This document shows, one piece after another, positions 42,146-51,062 of a DNA stretch of 64,000 nt (position 1 is the first letter of the stretch; each line of letters begins with the position of its first letter). The position numbers and the translations under genes are program-made. The DNA is from Streptomyces bacillaris (lineage in GTDB: Bacteria; Actinomycetota; Actinomycetes; Streptomycetales; Streptomycetaceae). The stretch covers positions 7,440,001 to 7,504,000 of the forward strand of contig NZ_CP029378.1 in assembly GCF_003268675.1 (NCBI RefSeq). The letters run 5' to 3'. Below the pieces are notes generated by a model. That model saw only the letters and a program-made list of their open reading frames with translations, did no database searches and was not told where the DNA came from.

Positions 42146-43195
42146 TCAGCGGCGCGGCGCTGGCAGGCGGTGAAGGAGCCAGGTGGCGTCACGCCCCACT
42201 CCACGCAGCGTCTTCGACGAGAAGCTCCGCTGGAAGTCCATGCCGACGAAGCCCAACCCCTTCACCGTGGTGGACAAGCCGCCGCGGTGAACGGGCGCTC
42301 CCGCCGCGTCCAGGGCTCCCGAGCCAGTCAGGTAGCTGAACACGGGGCGGTAGCCGGTGGCGAAGACGACCGCGTCGACGTCCTCCTTGGACCCGTCGGC
42401 CCACAGGACACCGCCGGTGGTGAACCGGCTGAACATGTCGCGGCGGTCGACGCCGTGCCCGTCGAGTGCGGCGCGGTAGTGCCCGTCGTCGATCACGGAC
42501 ACGGGGACCTTCGCGAGCAGACGGCGGATCGGTGCGATGTCGACCCGGGAGTACTTGAGCCACCAGTGCAGATCCCGGCCCAGCGGCTTCTGGGGAGTCC
42601 AGCCGACCGGGCGGCGGGTGGCGAGGGTGGTGTCGGCGACCGGGCCGAGTTCGGCGGCGATCTGGATCGCGGAGTTTCCTCCGCCGACCACGATCACCCG
42701 CTGCCCGGCGAACGCGCCGGGGCTGCGGTAGTCGGCGGCGTGCAGGACACGGCCGCCGAACCCCGGGTGTCCCTGGATATCGGGGGAGAACGGTGTGCCG
42801 TAGTCGCCGGTCGCGGCGATCACCGCAGGGGCGGTGAACTCCCGTCCGTCCTCGGACCGCACCCTCCACACGCTGTCCTGGCGGATAGCGGAGGCGACGA
42901 CCGTCGAGGTGCGGATCGAGGCGGGCAGGCGCTCGGCGTAGGCGCGCAGGTAGTCCACGACTTCGTCGCGGCGCGGGTAGCGGTCCGGGTCGCCGGGGAA
43001 CCGCATTCCGGGCAGGGAGGAGTACCGGGCAGGGGAGAAGAGGGTGAGGCTGTCGTAGTAGCGCGGCCAGGCCCCGCCCGGCTCCTCGGCGCTCTCCAGG
43101 ACCAGCACCCGGGCGAAGCCGTGGCGCGGGGCGAGGGCGGCTGTGGCGAGACCGGACTGTCCGGCACCGATGACGATGAGATCAGCGTGCTCCAT
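42146..43195 (-). CDS. Second ArsO-like flavin-containing monooxygenase
   Basis: A 349-residue FAD/NADPH enzyme, related to the ArsO at 40606 but diverged. The FAD motif is LIVIGAGQSGLATAAL; GGAWPRYYDSLTLFSPARYS corresponds to the ArsO block; VIVVGGGNSAIQIAAELG binds NADPH; VVFATGYRPVFSYL is the linker motif. It is divergent from an ArsR-type gene. Two such enzymes in one island suggest different arsenic or organoarsenical substrates, but this is inference. Confidence 0.82.
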   Translation of the reverse strand: MEHADLIVIGAGQSGLATAALAPRHGFARVLVLESAEEPGGAWPRYYDSLTLFSPARYSSLPGMRFPGDPDRYPRRDEVVDYLRAYAERLPASIRTSTVVASAIRQDSVWRVRSEDGREFTAPAVIAATGDYGTPFSPDIQGHPGFGGRVLHAADYRSPGAFAGQRVIVVGGGNSAIQIAAELGPVADTTLATRRPVGWTPQKPLGRDLHWWLKYSRVDIAPIRRLLAKVPVSVIDDGHYRAALDGHGVDRRDMFSRFTTGGVLWADGSKEDVDAVVFATGYRPVFSYLTGSGALDAAGAPVHRGGLSTTVKGLGFVGMDFQRSFSSKTLRGVGRDATWLLHRLPAPRR

Positions 43196-43287
43196 GAGAA
43201 CCTGGACCTCTCACAATGAGTCGTTGTTTCGGGAAGTAACGAAATGTGGGGTGTGGGGCGTTGACGGAGGACAGGGGTGAGGGGGCC

Positions 43288-43587
43288 GTGCTCGATCCGG
43301 CGACGGCCGACTTCCTCAAGGCGCTGGCGAGCGAGACCCGCCAGCGGGTGATGTTCCAGTTCGCCGGTGGTGCCGAGCTGATGGTCGGCGAGGTCGCAGA
43401 ACGGTGCGGACTGAAGGCGTCGACCGCCTCGGAGCACCTGAGCCTGCTGCGCCGGGGAGGGCTGGTCGTCGCCCGCAAGGAGGGCAGGCAGGTGTTCTAT
43501 CGCGCCGACGGCGCGGCCATGGCCGAGCGGCTCTCCGACCTTCAGGCGTACCTGGCGGTCTGCTGCCCGCCCGGAACCGTCTGCTGA
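43288..43587 (+). CDS. ArsR family regulator, second copy
   Basis: About 99 residues: FLKALASETRQRVMFQFAGG, HTH AERCGLKASTASEHLSLLRR, wing KEGRQVFYRADG and a Cys-rich end CCPPGTVC. The C-terminal Cys trio may be its metalloid site, placed differently from the other two regulators. GTG 43288 has AGGGGG upstream; TTG 43261 and 43246 are in frame too. The intergenic dyad TCGTT...AACGA at 43213-43234 may be its operator, shared with the divergent monooxygenase. Confidence 0.82.
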   Translation: MLDPATADFLKALASETRQRVMFQFAGGAELMVGEVAERCGLKASTASEHLSLLRRGGLVVARKEGRQVFYRADGAAMAERLSDLQAYLAVCCPPGTVC

Positions 43588-43612
43588 CGCCGGACGGGGG
43601 CAGGCCGACAGT

Positions 43613-43990
43613 TCATCTGCGGGCGGCCGGGCGGAGGTCGAGCATGGCGGACATGGCGGCCACGACGGAGGGTGCGACCTGGTAGTAGACCCACGTTCCG
43701 CGCCGCTCCGAAGTCAGGAGCCCTGCCGCGCGGAGCTTTTTCAGGTGGTGGGAGACGGTCGGCTGGGAGACGCCGACGTCCTGGATGTCGCAGACGCATG
43801 CCTCTCCCCCCGGATGCGAGGCGACTTTGGAGAACAGGCGCAGCCGCACCGGGTCGGAGAGCGCCTTGAACATCGCGGCCATCCGCTCCGCGTCCGGGGC
43901 GGACAGCTCCCCGGCGGTGAGGGGCGGGCAGCACGGCACCACCGCTTCCGGGTCCGGCACCGGCGACTCGGCAACCTCAGAATTCGACAT
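43613..43990 (-). CDS. ArsR family regulator, third copy with CVC motif
   Basis: A 125-residue protein. FKALSDPVRLRLFSKVASHP leads to the classic arsenite site GEACVCDIQDVGVSQPTVSH, as in E. coli-type ArsR (CVC), then HLKKLRAAGLL and wing RRGTWVYYQVAP. An extra vicinal pair lies in VVPCCPPL near the N-terminus. It is divergent from the flavoprotein at 44094, with a perfect 10-bp inverted repeat between them. Confidence 0.88.
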   Translation of the reverse strand: MSNSEVAESPVPDPEAVVPCCPPLTAGELSAPDAERMAAMFKALSDPVRLRLFSKVASHPGGEACVCDIQDVGVSQPTVSHHLKKLRAAGLLTSERRGTWVYYQVAPSVVAAMSAMLDLRPAARR

Positions 43991-43991
43991 A

Positions 43992-44041
43992 TGTCTATGT
44001 TGACGCTTGTCGATGTGAGTGGCAAGCTCCAAACATAGACA
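43992..44041. promoter_or_regulatory. Perfect inverted repeat, probable ArsR operator
   Basis: TGTCTATGTT (43992-44001) is repeated inverted as AACATAGACA (44032-44041), immediately beside the arsR start and upstream of the divergent flavoprotein. An inner GCTTG/CAAGC pair lies between. Confidence 0.65.
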
Positions 44042-44093
44042 GCAATCGAAACAGCAGCCGACCTGCCGCCTTTTCCCGGAGGAGATCACCGCC

Positions 44094-45500
44094 ATGACCA
44101 CCACCCCCGAGGGCCTGCCGGTCGCCGTGATCGGCGCGGGTCCCGCCGGCCTTGCCGCCGCCGCCCACCTCACCGAGCGCGGCCTCCTCCCGCTCGTCCT
44201 GGAAGCCGGCCCCGCCGCCGCGAGCGCCGTCCGGGAATGGGCGCACGTACGCCTCTTCTCCACCTGGGGTGAGCTGATCGACCCGGCCGCCGAGAAGCTG
44301 CTGGCCCCCACCGGCTGGACCCGCCCCGACGCGGCCACGTATCCCTCCGGCGGGGACTGGGCCGAGCAGTACCTGCAGCCGCTCGCCGACGCGCTCGGCG
44401 ACAGGGTCCGCCTCGGTGCCAGGGTGACCGGCGTCTCGCGCACCGGCCGCGACCGGATCGTCGACGCCGACCGCGAGCGGCAGCCGTTCGTCGTCCACAT
44501 CGCCCACGCCGACGGCCGCGAGGAGCGGGTCTTCGCCCGCGCCGTCATCGACGCGTCCGGCACTTGGTCCACGCCGTCCCCGGCGGGCGCCTCCGGCCTG
44601 CCCGCCCTGGGCGAGGAGGCCGCCGCCGACCGGATCACCTACCGCGTCCCCGACCTCCAGGACCCGGCTGTCCGCGCCCGCTACGCGGGGCGCCGCACTG
44701 CCGTCATCGGCTCGGGGGCCTCGGCCTTCACCGCCCTCGCCTCCCTCGCCGGCCTGGCGACGGCCGACGACGGCGCGGGCACGAAGGGGGTGTGGGTCCT
44801 GCGCCGGGGCATCTCCGGCTCCACCTTCGGCGGCGGCAGCGCCGACCAGCTCCCCGCCCGCGGAGCCCTCGGCCTCGCGGCGAAGGCCGCCGTCGACGAG
44901 GGGCACGCGGACGCGGTCACGGGATTCCGTACCGAGGCGATCGAACGCGACACCGACGGCCGCCTGGTCCTGGTGGGCGAGGACGGACGCCGCCTGGATC
45001 CGGTCGACGAAGTCATCGTGCTGACCGGCCTCCGCCCCGACCTCGGCTTCCTTGGCGAGCTCCGCCTCGGCCTCGACGATCGGCTCCAGGCCCCCACCGG
45101 GCTCGCCCCCCTGATCGACCCCAACCAGCACTCCTGCGGCACCGTCTACCCGCACGGCCACCGCGAACTCTCCCACCCGGAGGCCGGGATCTACCTGGTC
45201 GGCATGAAGTCCTACGGCCGCGCCCCCACCTTCCTCGCCATGACCGGCTACGAGCAGGTCCGCTCCGTCGCGGCCGCCCTCGCCGGAGACCTGGAAGCCG
45301 CCGACCGTGTCGAACTCACCCTGCCCGAGACCGGAGTCTGCGGCGGAGCCGGACTCTTCGACGCCCCGGACGCGGCCAAGACCGATGCCGGAGGCTGCTG
45401 CGCGACGCCGGAACCGGCCCTCGTGCAGCTCGGCGTCGGCAAGCCTGTCACGGCGGAGTCGGCCGATGAATCGCCGGCGGGTGGTTGCTGCGGCTCATGA
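44094..45500 (+). CDS. NAD(P)/FAD-dependent oxidoreductase with Cys-rich tail
   Basis: A 468-residue flavoprotein. VAVIGAGPAGLAAAAHLTER binds FAD and TAVIGSGASAFTALASLAGL a second nucleotide; VIVLTGLRPDLGFL and GIYLVGMKSYGRAPTFLAMT follow. The C-terminal 60 residues carry LPETGVCGGAGLF, GGCCATPE and a terminal GGCCGS, suggesting binding of metalloid thiol adducts or a redox tail. CGGAGGAG precedes the ATG. Similar genes occur in Streptomyces ars islands (sometimes called arsT); the reaction is unproven. It overlaps the MFS start by 4 bp. Confidence 0.78.
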   Translation: MTTTPEGLPVAVIGAGPAGLAAAAHLTERGLLPLVLEAGPAAASAVREWAHVRLFSTWGELIDPAAEKLLAPTGWTRPDAATYPSGGDWAEQYLQPLADALGDRVRLGARVTGVSRTGRDRIVDADRERQPFVVHIAHADGREERVFARAVIDASGTWSTPSPAGASGLPALGEEAAADRITYRVPDLQDPAVRARYAGRRTAVIGSGASAFTALASLAGLATADDGAGTKGVWVLRRGISGSTFGGGSADQLPARGALGLAAKAAVDEGHADAVTGFRTEAIERDTDGRLVLVGEDGRRLDPVDEVIVLTGLRPDLGFLGELRLGLDDRLQAPTGLAPLIDPNQHSCGTVYPHGHRELSHPEAGIYLVGMKSYGRAPTFLAMTGYEQVRSVAAALAGDLEAADRVELTLPETGVCGGAGLFDAPDAAKTDAGGCCATPEPALVQLGVGKPVTAESADESPAGGCCGS

Positions 45501-46765
45501 CCGACCTCAACACTCCCGAGCGCGGGGCCGTGACCGGGACGGGGGTCCGGTCACGGCCCCGCGCCGCGCTGCCCGCGCTGTGCGTCACGCAGATCACCAG
45601 CTGGGGCGTCGTCTACTACGCGTTCCCCGTCCTGAACCCGCAGATCACCACCGCCACCGGCTGGCCCGCCGGGGCGACCACCGCAGCCTTCTCCGCCGCC
45701 CTGCTCGTCTCCGCCCTCGCCGGGATCCGTGTCGGCCGGATCATCGACCGCCACGGCCCGCGTACCGTTATGACCACCGGCTCGGTCCTCGGCTTCCTGA
45801 GCGTCCTCATCATCGCCTCGGCACCCAACCTGCCCGCCTTCACCGCCGGCTGGCTGCTCGCCGGACTCGCGATGGCAGCCACTTTCTACCAGCCGGCCTT
45901 CGCCGCCCTGACCCGCTGGTGGGCACCCGACCACGTCCGCGCGCTCACCATCGTCACGCTCGCGGGAGGCCTGGCCTCCACCGCCTTCGCACCCCTGACC
46001 GCCACCCTCGCCGATCACCTGTCGTGGCGTGCCACCTACGCCGTCCTCGCCCTGATCCTCGCCGCGGTGACCATCCCCGCCCACGCCCTGGCACTCAGAG
46101 CCCCCTGGCCCAGAGCCTCCGTCTGTACCGGACCCCACAACGGCGGTGCCGTGGAGAAGGTCGCACGCACGCGCCCCTTCTGGATGCTCGCAGCCACCCT
46201 GACGCTGTCCGCCTTCACCGTCTCCGCCGCCGTCATCGCTTTCGTCCCCCTCATGGCCGAACGCGGCTACACGAGCACCGAAGCAGCCTGGGCACTCGGA
46301 CTCGGCGGCGCCGGACAAACCCTGGGCCGAACCCTCTACGCCACTCTCGCTCGCCGCACCAGCCCCACCACCCGCACCGTCACGCTTGTCGCACTCGGCG
46401 CCCTCACCACCGCAGCCCTTGCCGTCACCTCGGGCCCCTACGCGATGCTGGTCGCTCTCTCCGTCGCAGCAGGAGCCGTCCGCGGCAACCTCACCCTCCT
46501 CCAGGCAACCGCCATCACCGACCGCTGGGGCACCACCCACTACGGCCGCCTCTCCGGACTCCTCGCAGCCCCCACCACCACAGCCGCCGCCATCGCCCCC
46601 TTCGCCGCCACCGCCGTCGCCCCACCACTCGGCGGCTACCCACAGCTCTTCATCGCCCTCGCAGCACTCTCCGCAGCCGCCTGCATCACCGGATTCAGGA
46701 CGACACCCGGCCGAGCCAGGAGCAGCGGGCCGGCACCGGGCACGAACAAGCTCCTCCCGAAGTGA
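45497..46765 (+). CDS. MFS transporter of the arsenic island
   Basis: A 422-residue membrane protein with about 12 helices. ALCVTQITSWGVVYYAFPVL opens helix 1, VGRIIDRHGPRTVMTTGS is the helix 2-3 loop, and RTLYATLARRTSPTTRT lies in the middle. It overlaps the flavoprotein by 4 bp, so the two probably act together, the enzyme modifying and the carrier exporting an arsenical. No GAPDH partner, as in arsJ systems, is present. Confidence 0.82.
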   Translation: MTDLNTPERGAVTGTGVRSRPRAALPALCVTQITSWGVVYYAFPVLNPQITTATGWPAGATTAAFSAALLVSALAGIRVGRIIDRHGPRTVMTTGSVLGFLSVLIIASAPNLPAFTAGWLLAGLAMAATFYQPAFAALTRWWAPDHVRALTIVTLAGGLASTAFAPLTATLADHLSWRATYAVLALILAAVTIPAHALALRAPWPRASVCTGPHNGGAVEKVARTRPFWMLAATLTLSAFTVSAAVIAFVPLMAERGYTSTEAAWALGLGGAGQTLGRTLYATLARRTSPTTRTVTLVALGALTTAALAVTSGPYAMLVALSVAAGAVRGNLTLLQATAITDRWGTTHYGRLSGLLAAPTTTAAAIAPFAATAVAPPLGGYPQLFIALAALSAAACITGFRTTPGRARSSGPAPGTNKLLPK

Positions 46766-47242
46766 GCACACACCTGGCCGGACCGGCCAACCACGGCGCT
46801 CGGTCACAGCCGGCCCCGGAGCTTCCCGAGGTGGACGGATTCCGTGCCAGCACCGGGTTCGGCATCGAGGGAGCCCGCCGCTCCGCCCGTGCGTCGTCGC
46901 CGACCGCAGCCTCTGCGCCGGGCGGAGCGCGGCCTCCTCCGAGCGCCTGGCCCGGCGCATCGACGCGGACGCCGACGCGACGGCGGCGCGACGGCGCCGG
47001 CCATGAACTCCCGATGGTTTCCGTGCCGGATTGCGGAGGAGGAAGGCGGAACGAACTATGGAAACCCGGGCATGGGTGCCGGGGTATCCGTAGTCGTGCC
47101 AGGCCGGTGAGACCGACGGCAGCACACGGGGGAGGACCCACGCCGATGAGACTCACGGTGGTACGTCGGTGAGCCCCGCGATCCGTGGCACCCGTGCGAC
47201 CGCGAACAGGGCACCCGCGCGTGCCCGCGACAGGGAGCTGAC
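46766..47242 (+). other. Gap at the island edge, possible P-type ATPase relic
   Basis: No intact gene is visible in these 477 bases. Around 46820-46868 the frame LPEVDGFRASTGFGIEG resembles the conserved stretch before the nucleotide-binding domain in heavy-metal P-type ATPases, and in another frame CVVADRSLC and SSERLARRIDAD follow. This may be a decayed fragment; the evidence is slight. Confidence 0.3.
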
Positions 47243-48217
47243 ATGAGCGACCTTCCCCCTCCGATCACGCCCTACCTCGAACCCGCCGCCAAGGAGCTGT
47301 GCGAGGCCACGGATCCGCACCCCCGGATCTACGAGGTGCCCCCGGAGAAGGGCCGCGACATCCTGCTCGGCCTGCAGAGCGACGAGAGCGTCCCCCGCCC
47401 GGACGTCGACGAGGAGTGGGTCGACGTGGACGCGGGCCAGTGGGGCACGGTCCGTACCCGGATCATCCGGCCCGAGGGGGCCACCGGGCCGCTGCCGGTG
47501 GTCTTCTACATCCACGGCGCCGGCTGGGTCTTCGGCGACGACAGGACCCACGACCGGCTCTTCCGCGAACTCGCCGTCGGCGCCGGTGCGGCCGGGGTCT
47601 TCCCCGTCTACGACCGGGCGCCCGAGGCCAGGTACCCCACCCAGGTGGAGCAGAACTACGCCGTGGGCCAGTGGGTCCTGGAGCACGGTGCGGAACACGG
47701 CCTGGACACCTCGCGGATCGCCGTCACCGGTGAGTCGGTCGGCGGCTGCATGTCGGCGGTGTTCGCGCTGATGAACAAGGAGCGCGGCGGGATCGGCCTC
47801 AAGGCGCAGGTCCTGCTGTACCCGGTGACCGACGCCGACTTCGACACCCCGTCGTACCTCCGGTTCGCCGAGGGCTACTACCTCACCCGCGACGGCATGA
47901 AGTGGTTCTGGGACGCCTACATCCCCGACCCCGCCCGGCGCACCGAGGTGTACGCCTCCCCGCTGCGGGCCTCCCTGGAACAGCTCAAGGGGCTGCCCAC
48001 CACCCTGGTCATCACCGACGAGGCCGATGTCCTCCGCGACGAGGGGGAGTTGTACGCCAACAGGCTGCGGGAGGCCGGTGTGGACGTGACCTCCGTCCGG
48101 GTGGCGGGTATGGTCCACGACTTCCTGCTCCTGGACAGCCTGCGCGACACCCGTGCGGCCCACGTCGCCCGCAAGCTCGCCGTCGACGCCCTGAGGACGG
48201 CCCTGCACGGAGGCTGA
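47243..48217 (+). CDS. Alpha/beta hydrolase, hormone-sensitive-lipase-like esterase
   Basis: A 324-residue enzyme. The oxyanion-hole motif is YIHGAGWVFGDD (HGAG form of HGGG). The nucleophile Ser is in VTGESVGGCMSAVFA. The acid is Asp in ITDEADVLRDEGELYA and the base His in GMVHDFLLLD. There is no signal peptide, so it is cytoplasmic. The start follows a GGGAGC site. Small-acyl esters are the likely substrates. Confidence 0.88.
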   Translation: MSDLPPPITPYLEPAAKELCEATDPHPRIYEVPPEKGRDILLGLQSDESVPRPDVDEEWVDVDAGQWGTVRTRIIRPEGATGPLPVVFYIHGAGWVFGDDRTHDRLFRELAVGAGAAGVFPVYDRAPEARYPTQVEQNYAVGQWVLEHGAEHGLDTSRIAVTGESVGGCMSAVFALMNKERGGIGLKAQVLLYPVTDADFDTPSYLRFAEGYYLTRDGMKWFWDAYIPDPARRTEVYASPLRASLEQLKGLPTTLVITDEADVLRDEGELYANRLREAGVDVTSVRVAGMVHDFLLLDSLRDTRAAHVARKLAVDALRTALHGG

Positions 48218-48368
48218 GCGGGTGGGACGGCGGCCCGGGACCGACAGTGCTCCGGCCATCGGCCCCGGGCCGGCCTCCGCCCCTCGACCGGCCACGGAAC
48301 GCCCGGGCCGGCCGCCGCCCCCCGACAGGCCACCGAACCGCCCCCCGCCCCGGGGCCCGTACGCCGAG

Positions 48369-49196
48369 CTACGCCATCGTGTCGTACGTGTAGTGCCGGG
48401 TGTGATCCAGCATGTCGGCGGGCGTCACGTCGTTCCAGGGGCGCATGACGTCATCCAGGCCCACGACGTTCCTGGTCCTCGCGGCCGGCAGGTAGGTGGA
48501 GCGGGGGTGGCGTGCCTGCCACTGGGCCCAGAGCCGGTCGATGAACGCGTGGTGCAGCCAGAAGACCGGGTCGTTGGGCGAGGCGCCGGTGGCCATCTGG
48601 CCGCCCACCCACACGTGCACCCGGTTGTGGAGATTGACGCCGCGCCAGCCTTCGAGGTGGTTGCGGAAGCCGTCCGACGCGCTGTTCCAGGGCGCGGTGT
48701 CGTACGTGGGCATGGCGAGGACCGATTCGACCTCCGCCCGGGTCGGCAGTTGCGCTACGCCGGAGCCGAGGGCCCGGCGGAGGAAGCCGCGCCCGTCGAC
48801 CGTCACCGTGACCGGCCATCTGCCGCTGCTGACGGCGAACGGCCCCTCGGCGACCTGCCCGTCCCTGGCACGGCCGGTGCCGCCGAGGAAGTCCGGTGCC
48901 CACAGGGAGGACGCGACGGTGCGGTCCACCGTCCAGTCCCAGTAGGGCAGGGCGACGGCGGGGTCGATCTCCTGGAGCGCCTGCTCGAACTGTATGAGGA
49001 ATCTGCGGTGCCAGGGCAGGAAGGAGGGCGACCGGTGACCCACCCGGTCACCGTTGTCGGTGTCGCTCATGATGAAGGCGTTGTGCGTGGTGACGAACGA
49101 GTCGTAGCGGCCGGTGCGCTTGAGCTCCAGGACGGCGTCGACGAAGGTGCGCTTCTCGGCGGCGGTCAGGCTCGCCTGGTTCTTGCGTACGGTCAT
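48369..49196 (-). CDS. melC2: Tyrosinase (secreted via MelC1)
   Basis: A 275-residue type-3 copper enzyme. CuA ligands are His38 (TTHNAF), His54 (GHRSPSF) and His63 (LPWHRRF); CuB ligands lie in NLHNRVHVWVGG and FWLHHAFIDRLW. It oxidises tyrosine and DOPA to quinones for melanin. It has no own signal peptide, in keeping with export and copper loading by the MelC1 caddie protein encoded just upstream. All copper ligands are intact. Confidence 0.93.
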   Translation of the reverse strand: MTVRKNQASLTAAEKRTFVDAVLELKRTGRYDSFVTTHNAFIMSDTDNGDRVGHRSPSFLPWHRRFLIQFEQALQEIDPAVALPYWDWTVDRTVASSLWAPDFLGGTGRARDGQVAEGPFAVSSGRWPVTVTVDGRGFLRRALGSGVAQLPTRAEVESVLAMPTYDTAPWNSASDGFRNHLEGWRGVNLHNRVHVWVGGQMATGASPNDPVFWLHHAFIDRLWAQWQARHPRSTYLPAARTRNVVGLDDVMRPWNDVTPADMLDHTRHYTYDTMA

Positions 49197-49255
49197 GAGG
49201 GTGCTCCCCGGTTCAGGAAAGGGTTGAGAAGTTCTGCGGAATCGCGGGGACGGGA

Positions 49256-49650
49256 TCAGGCCAGGGGTACGAGTCGGGCGCCCTGGAGCTCGATCACGGC
49301 GGCCCGGGCGACCGCGCGCGGGGTCGTGAACGTCTCGTAGTGGTTGATGACGCTGACCCAGGTGCTGTCGGCGTTCCGCATCACGTGCAGTTCCTCGCCG
49401 TCGATCCGTACGGCGTAGCCGCCGTGGTGCCCGTCGGCGTGCGACGGGGCGCCCTCGATGCGGCGCCCCTGGAAGGTCTCGCTGAAGGGCTGCGGGCCGT
49501 CGTGCCCGGCGTGCCCCTCGGGGGGCTGGTGGCCGGTGGCCCGGGGGCGGACGTGGCTCCGGCCGTCCGCGCGAGGCCGGCCAGGGCGAGGCCGGTCAGA
49601 GCGGTCGCGGCAGCGGCCCCCAGGGCATGGCGACGGGTGATTCGAGACAT
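49256..49650 (-). CDS. melC1: Tyrosinase cofactor/caddie protein MelC1, one apparent frameshift
   Basis: The N-terminal frame gives a Tat signal (MSRITRRHALGAAAATALTG, then LALAGLARTAGAT). A second frame gives the conserved domain: FSETFQGRRIEGAP, HADGHHGGYAVRIDG, EELHVMRNADSTWVSVINHY and ending AAVIELQGARLVPLA. One added base in the C5/G3 run near 49541-49548 joins them into 131 residues, the usual MelC1 size. MelC1 brings copper to apo-tyrosinase and carries it out. It is 59 bases ahead of melC2. Confidence 0.82.
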
Positions 49651-49991
49651 GGGAAAGTCCCCCCAAGTGCGGCAGTGGCATGGGGGAGTGCGAGGGCTAC
49701 TGCCCCCGGACCCCCCTTGATTGACGGCATGTCACCGGCCGGGCGCTCGACCTGGTCAGGGCCGGCACGTCCGGTGGACCGTGTTGTCATATGCCTACAG
49801 CCACATGCGCGGGAGGGTGTAGTCACGGCCGGTCGGTTCACCGTCATACGGACAGACCGAAAGGGACCGTGCGGCCTTCAACGAAGTTGATCTTTCTGTT
49901 CGACCGACAGAACGGGATCGTGGCGGGAGCTTTTGCGGATCCGGCGTCGACTTCGTGAAGATTCTTCTGTCAAACGTGAAAGGGTGTGGCC
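49651..49991. other. Intergenic region without a recognisable gene
   Basis: It holds the melC1 upstream sequence (leftward) and a small dyad TTCTGT-TCGACCG-ACAGAA near 49893-49911 that may end the iron transporter transcript. No gene is apparent. Confidence 0.4.
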
Positions 49992-51062
49992 TCACTCACG
50001 CCCCGAAGCTGTCCGGAACGGTTCGTCCGAGCTGTGGAGGGTGGCGGTTCCCGTGACGACGATCCCGACCGGGTCGCCGGGGCGCCGGTCCACCGGACCG
50101 GTGGCGCGCACCTGCACCGGGGCGTCCACCCCCGGCACGGTGACGTTCACCAGCGTGTCGGCCCCGTGGAACGAGACGTCCGCCACCGTGGCCCGCGCCG
50201 CACCGTCCGACGGGGCGGTCAGGGCGAGCTGTTCGGGCCGCAGCACGACCGTTCCGCCGCCTCCGTCGGCCGGGACCTCCAGGCGTACGGGACCGAGGGC
50301 GGTCCGGGCGGTGGCACCTTCGCCCTTGCCGGGCAGCAGCACGGCACCGCCGACGAAGCCCGCCACCCACGGGTCGGCCGGCCTGCGGTACACCTCCTCC
50401 GGCGTCCCGCACTGGGCGACCCGGCCCGACCGGACGACCGCGACCAGGTCCGCGGTGGACAGCGCCTCCTGCTGGTCGTGGGTGACCAGGACGCCGGTGG
50501 CCCCGGTCGCCCGGAGCGCGGTGCGGACGTCGGCCCGCACCCCGGCACGCAGGGCGCTGTCGAGCGCGTTGAACGGCTCGTCCAGCAGCACCAGGGCGGG
50601 CGCCGGGGCCAGCGCCCGGGCCAGGGAGACCCGTTGCTGCTGGCCGCCCGAGAGTTCGTGGGGCATGCGGGGGCCGTAGCCGGGCAGGCCGACGAGTTCG
50701 AGCATCTCCTCGGAGCGCCGACGGCGCTCGGCATGCGGTCGGTCCGTCAGCCCGAACGCCACGTTGCGGGCGACGTCCAGGTGCGGGAAGAGCGCGCCCT
50801 CCTGCGGGACTATCCCGATCCCGCGCCGCTCCGGCGGGAGATGGACGCCCGGGCCGGTGAGGGCCCGCCCGCCGAGCGCGACCGAACCCGCCTCCGGCCG
50901 CAGGAACCCCGCCACGATCCGCAGCATCGTGGTCTTGCCGCAGCCGGAGGGGCCCAGCACCGCGGCCAGTCGCCCACCGGGAACGGTGAGGTCCAGCCCG
51001 TCCAGGACCCGGACCCCGGGGGCGTAGGAGCGGGTGAGGCCGGTGATGTGCAGGTCACTCAT
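49992..51062 (-). CDS. fbpC: Ferric iron ABC transporter ATP-binding protein
   Basis: A 356-residue ATPase: Walker A VLGPSGCGKTTMLR, signature LSGGQQQRVSLARAL, Walker B LVLLDEPFNALD and H-loop LVTHDQQEALS. The C-terminal quarter (about residues 245-350; GTVVLRPEQLALT) is a TOBE-like regulatory domain found in FbpC/PotA-type ATPases. It overlaps the permease by 4 bp and is last in the operon. Confidence 0.87.
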   Translation of the reverse strand: MSDLHITGLTRSYAPGVRVLDGLDLTVPGGRLAAVLGPSGCGKTTMLRIVAGFLRPEAGSVALGGRALTGPGVHLPPERRGIGIVPQEGALFPHLDVARNVAFGLTDRPHAERRRRSEEMLELVGLPGYGPRMPHELSGGQQQRVSLARALAPAPALVLLDEPFNALDSALRAGVRADVRTALRATGATGVLVTHDQQEALSTADLVAVVRSGRVAQCGTPEEVYRRPADPWVAGFVGGAVLLPGKGEGATARTALGPVRLEVPADGGGGTVVLRPEQLALTAPSDGAARATVADVSFHGADTLVNVTVPGVDAPVQVRATGPVDRRPGDPVGIVVTGTATLHSSDEPFRTASGRE

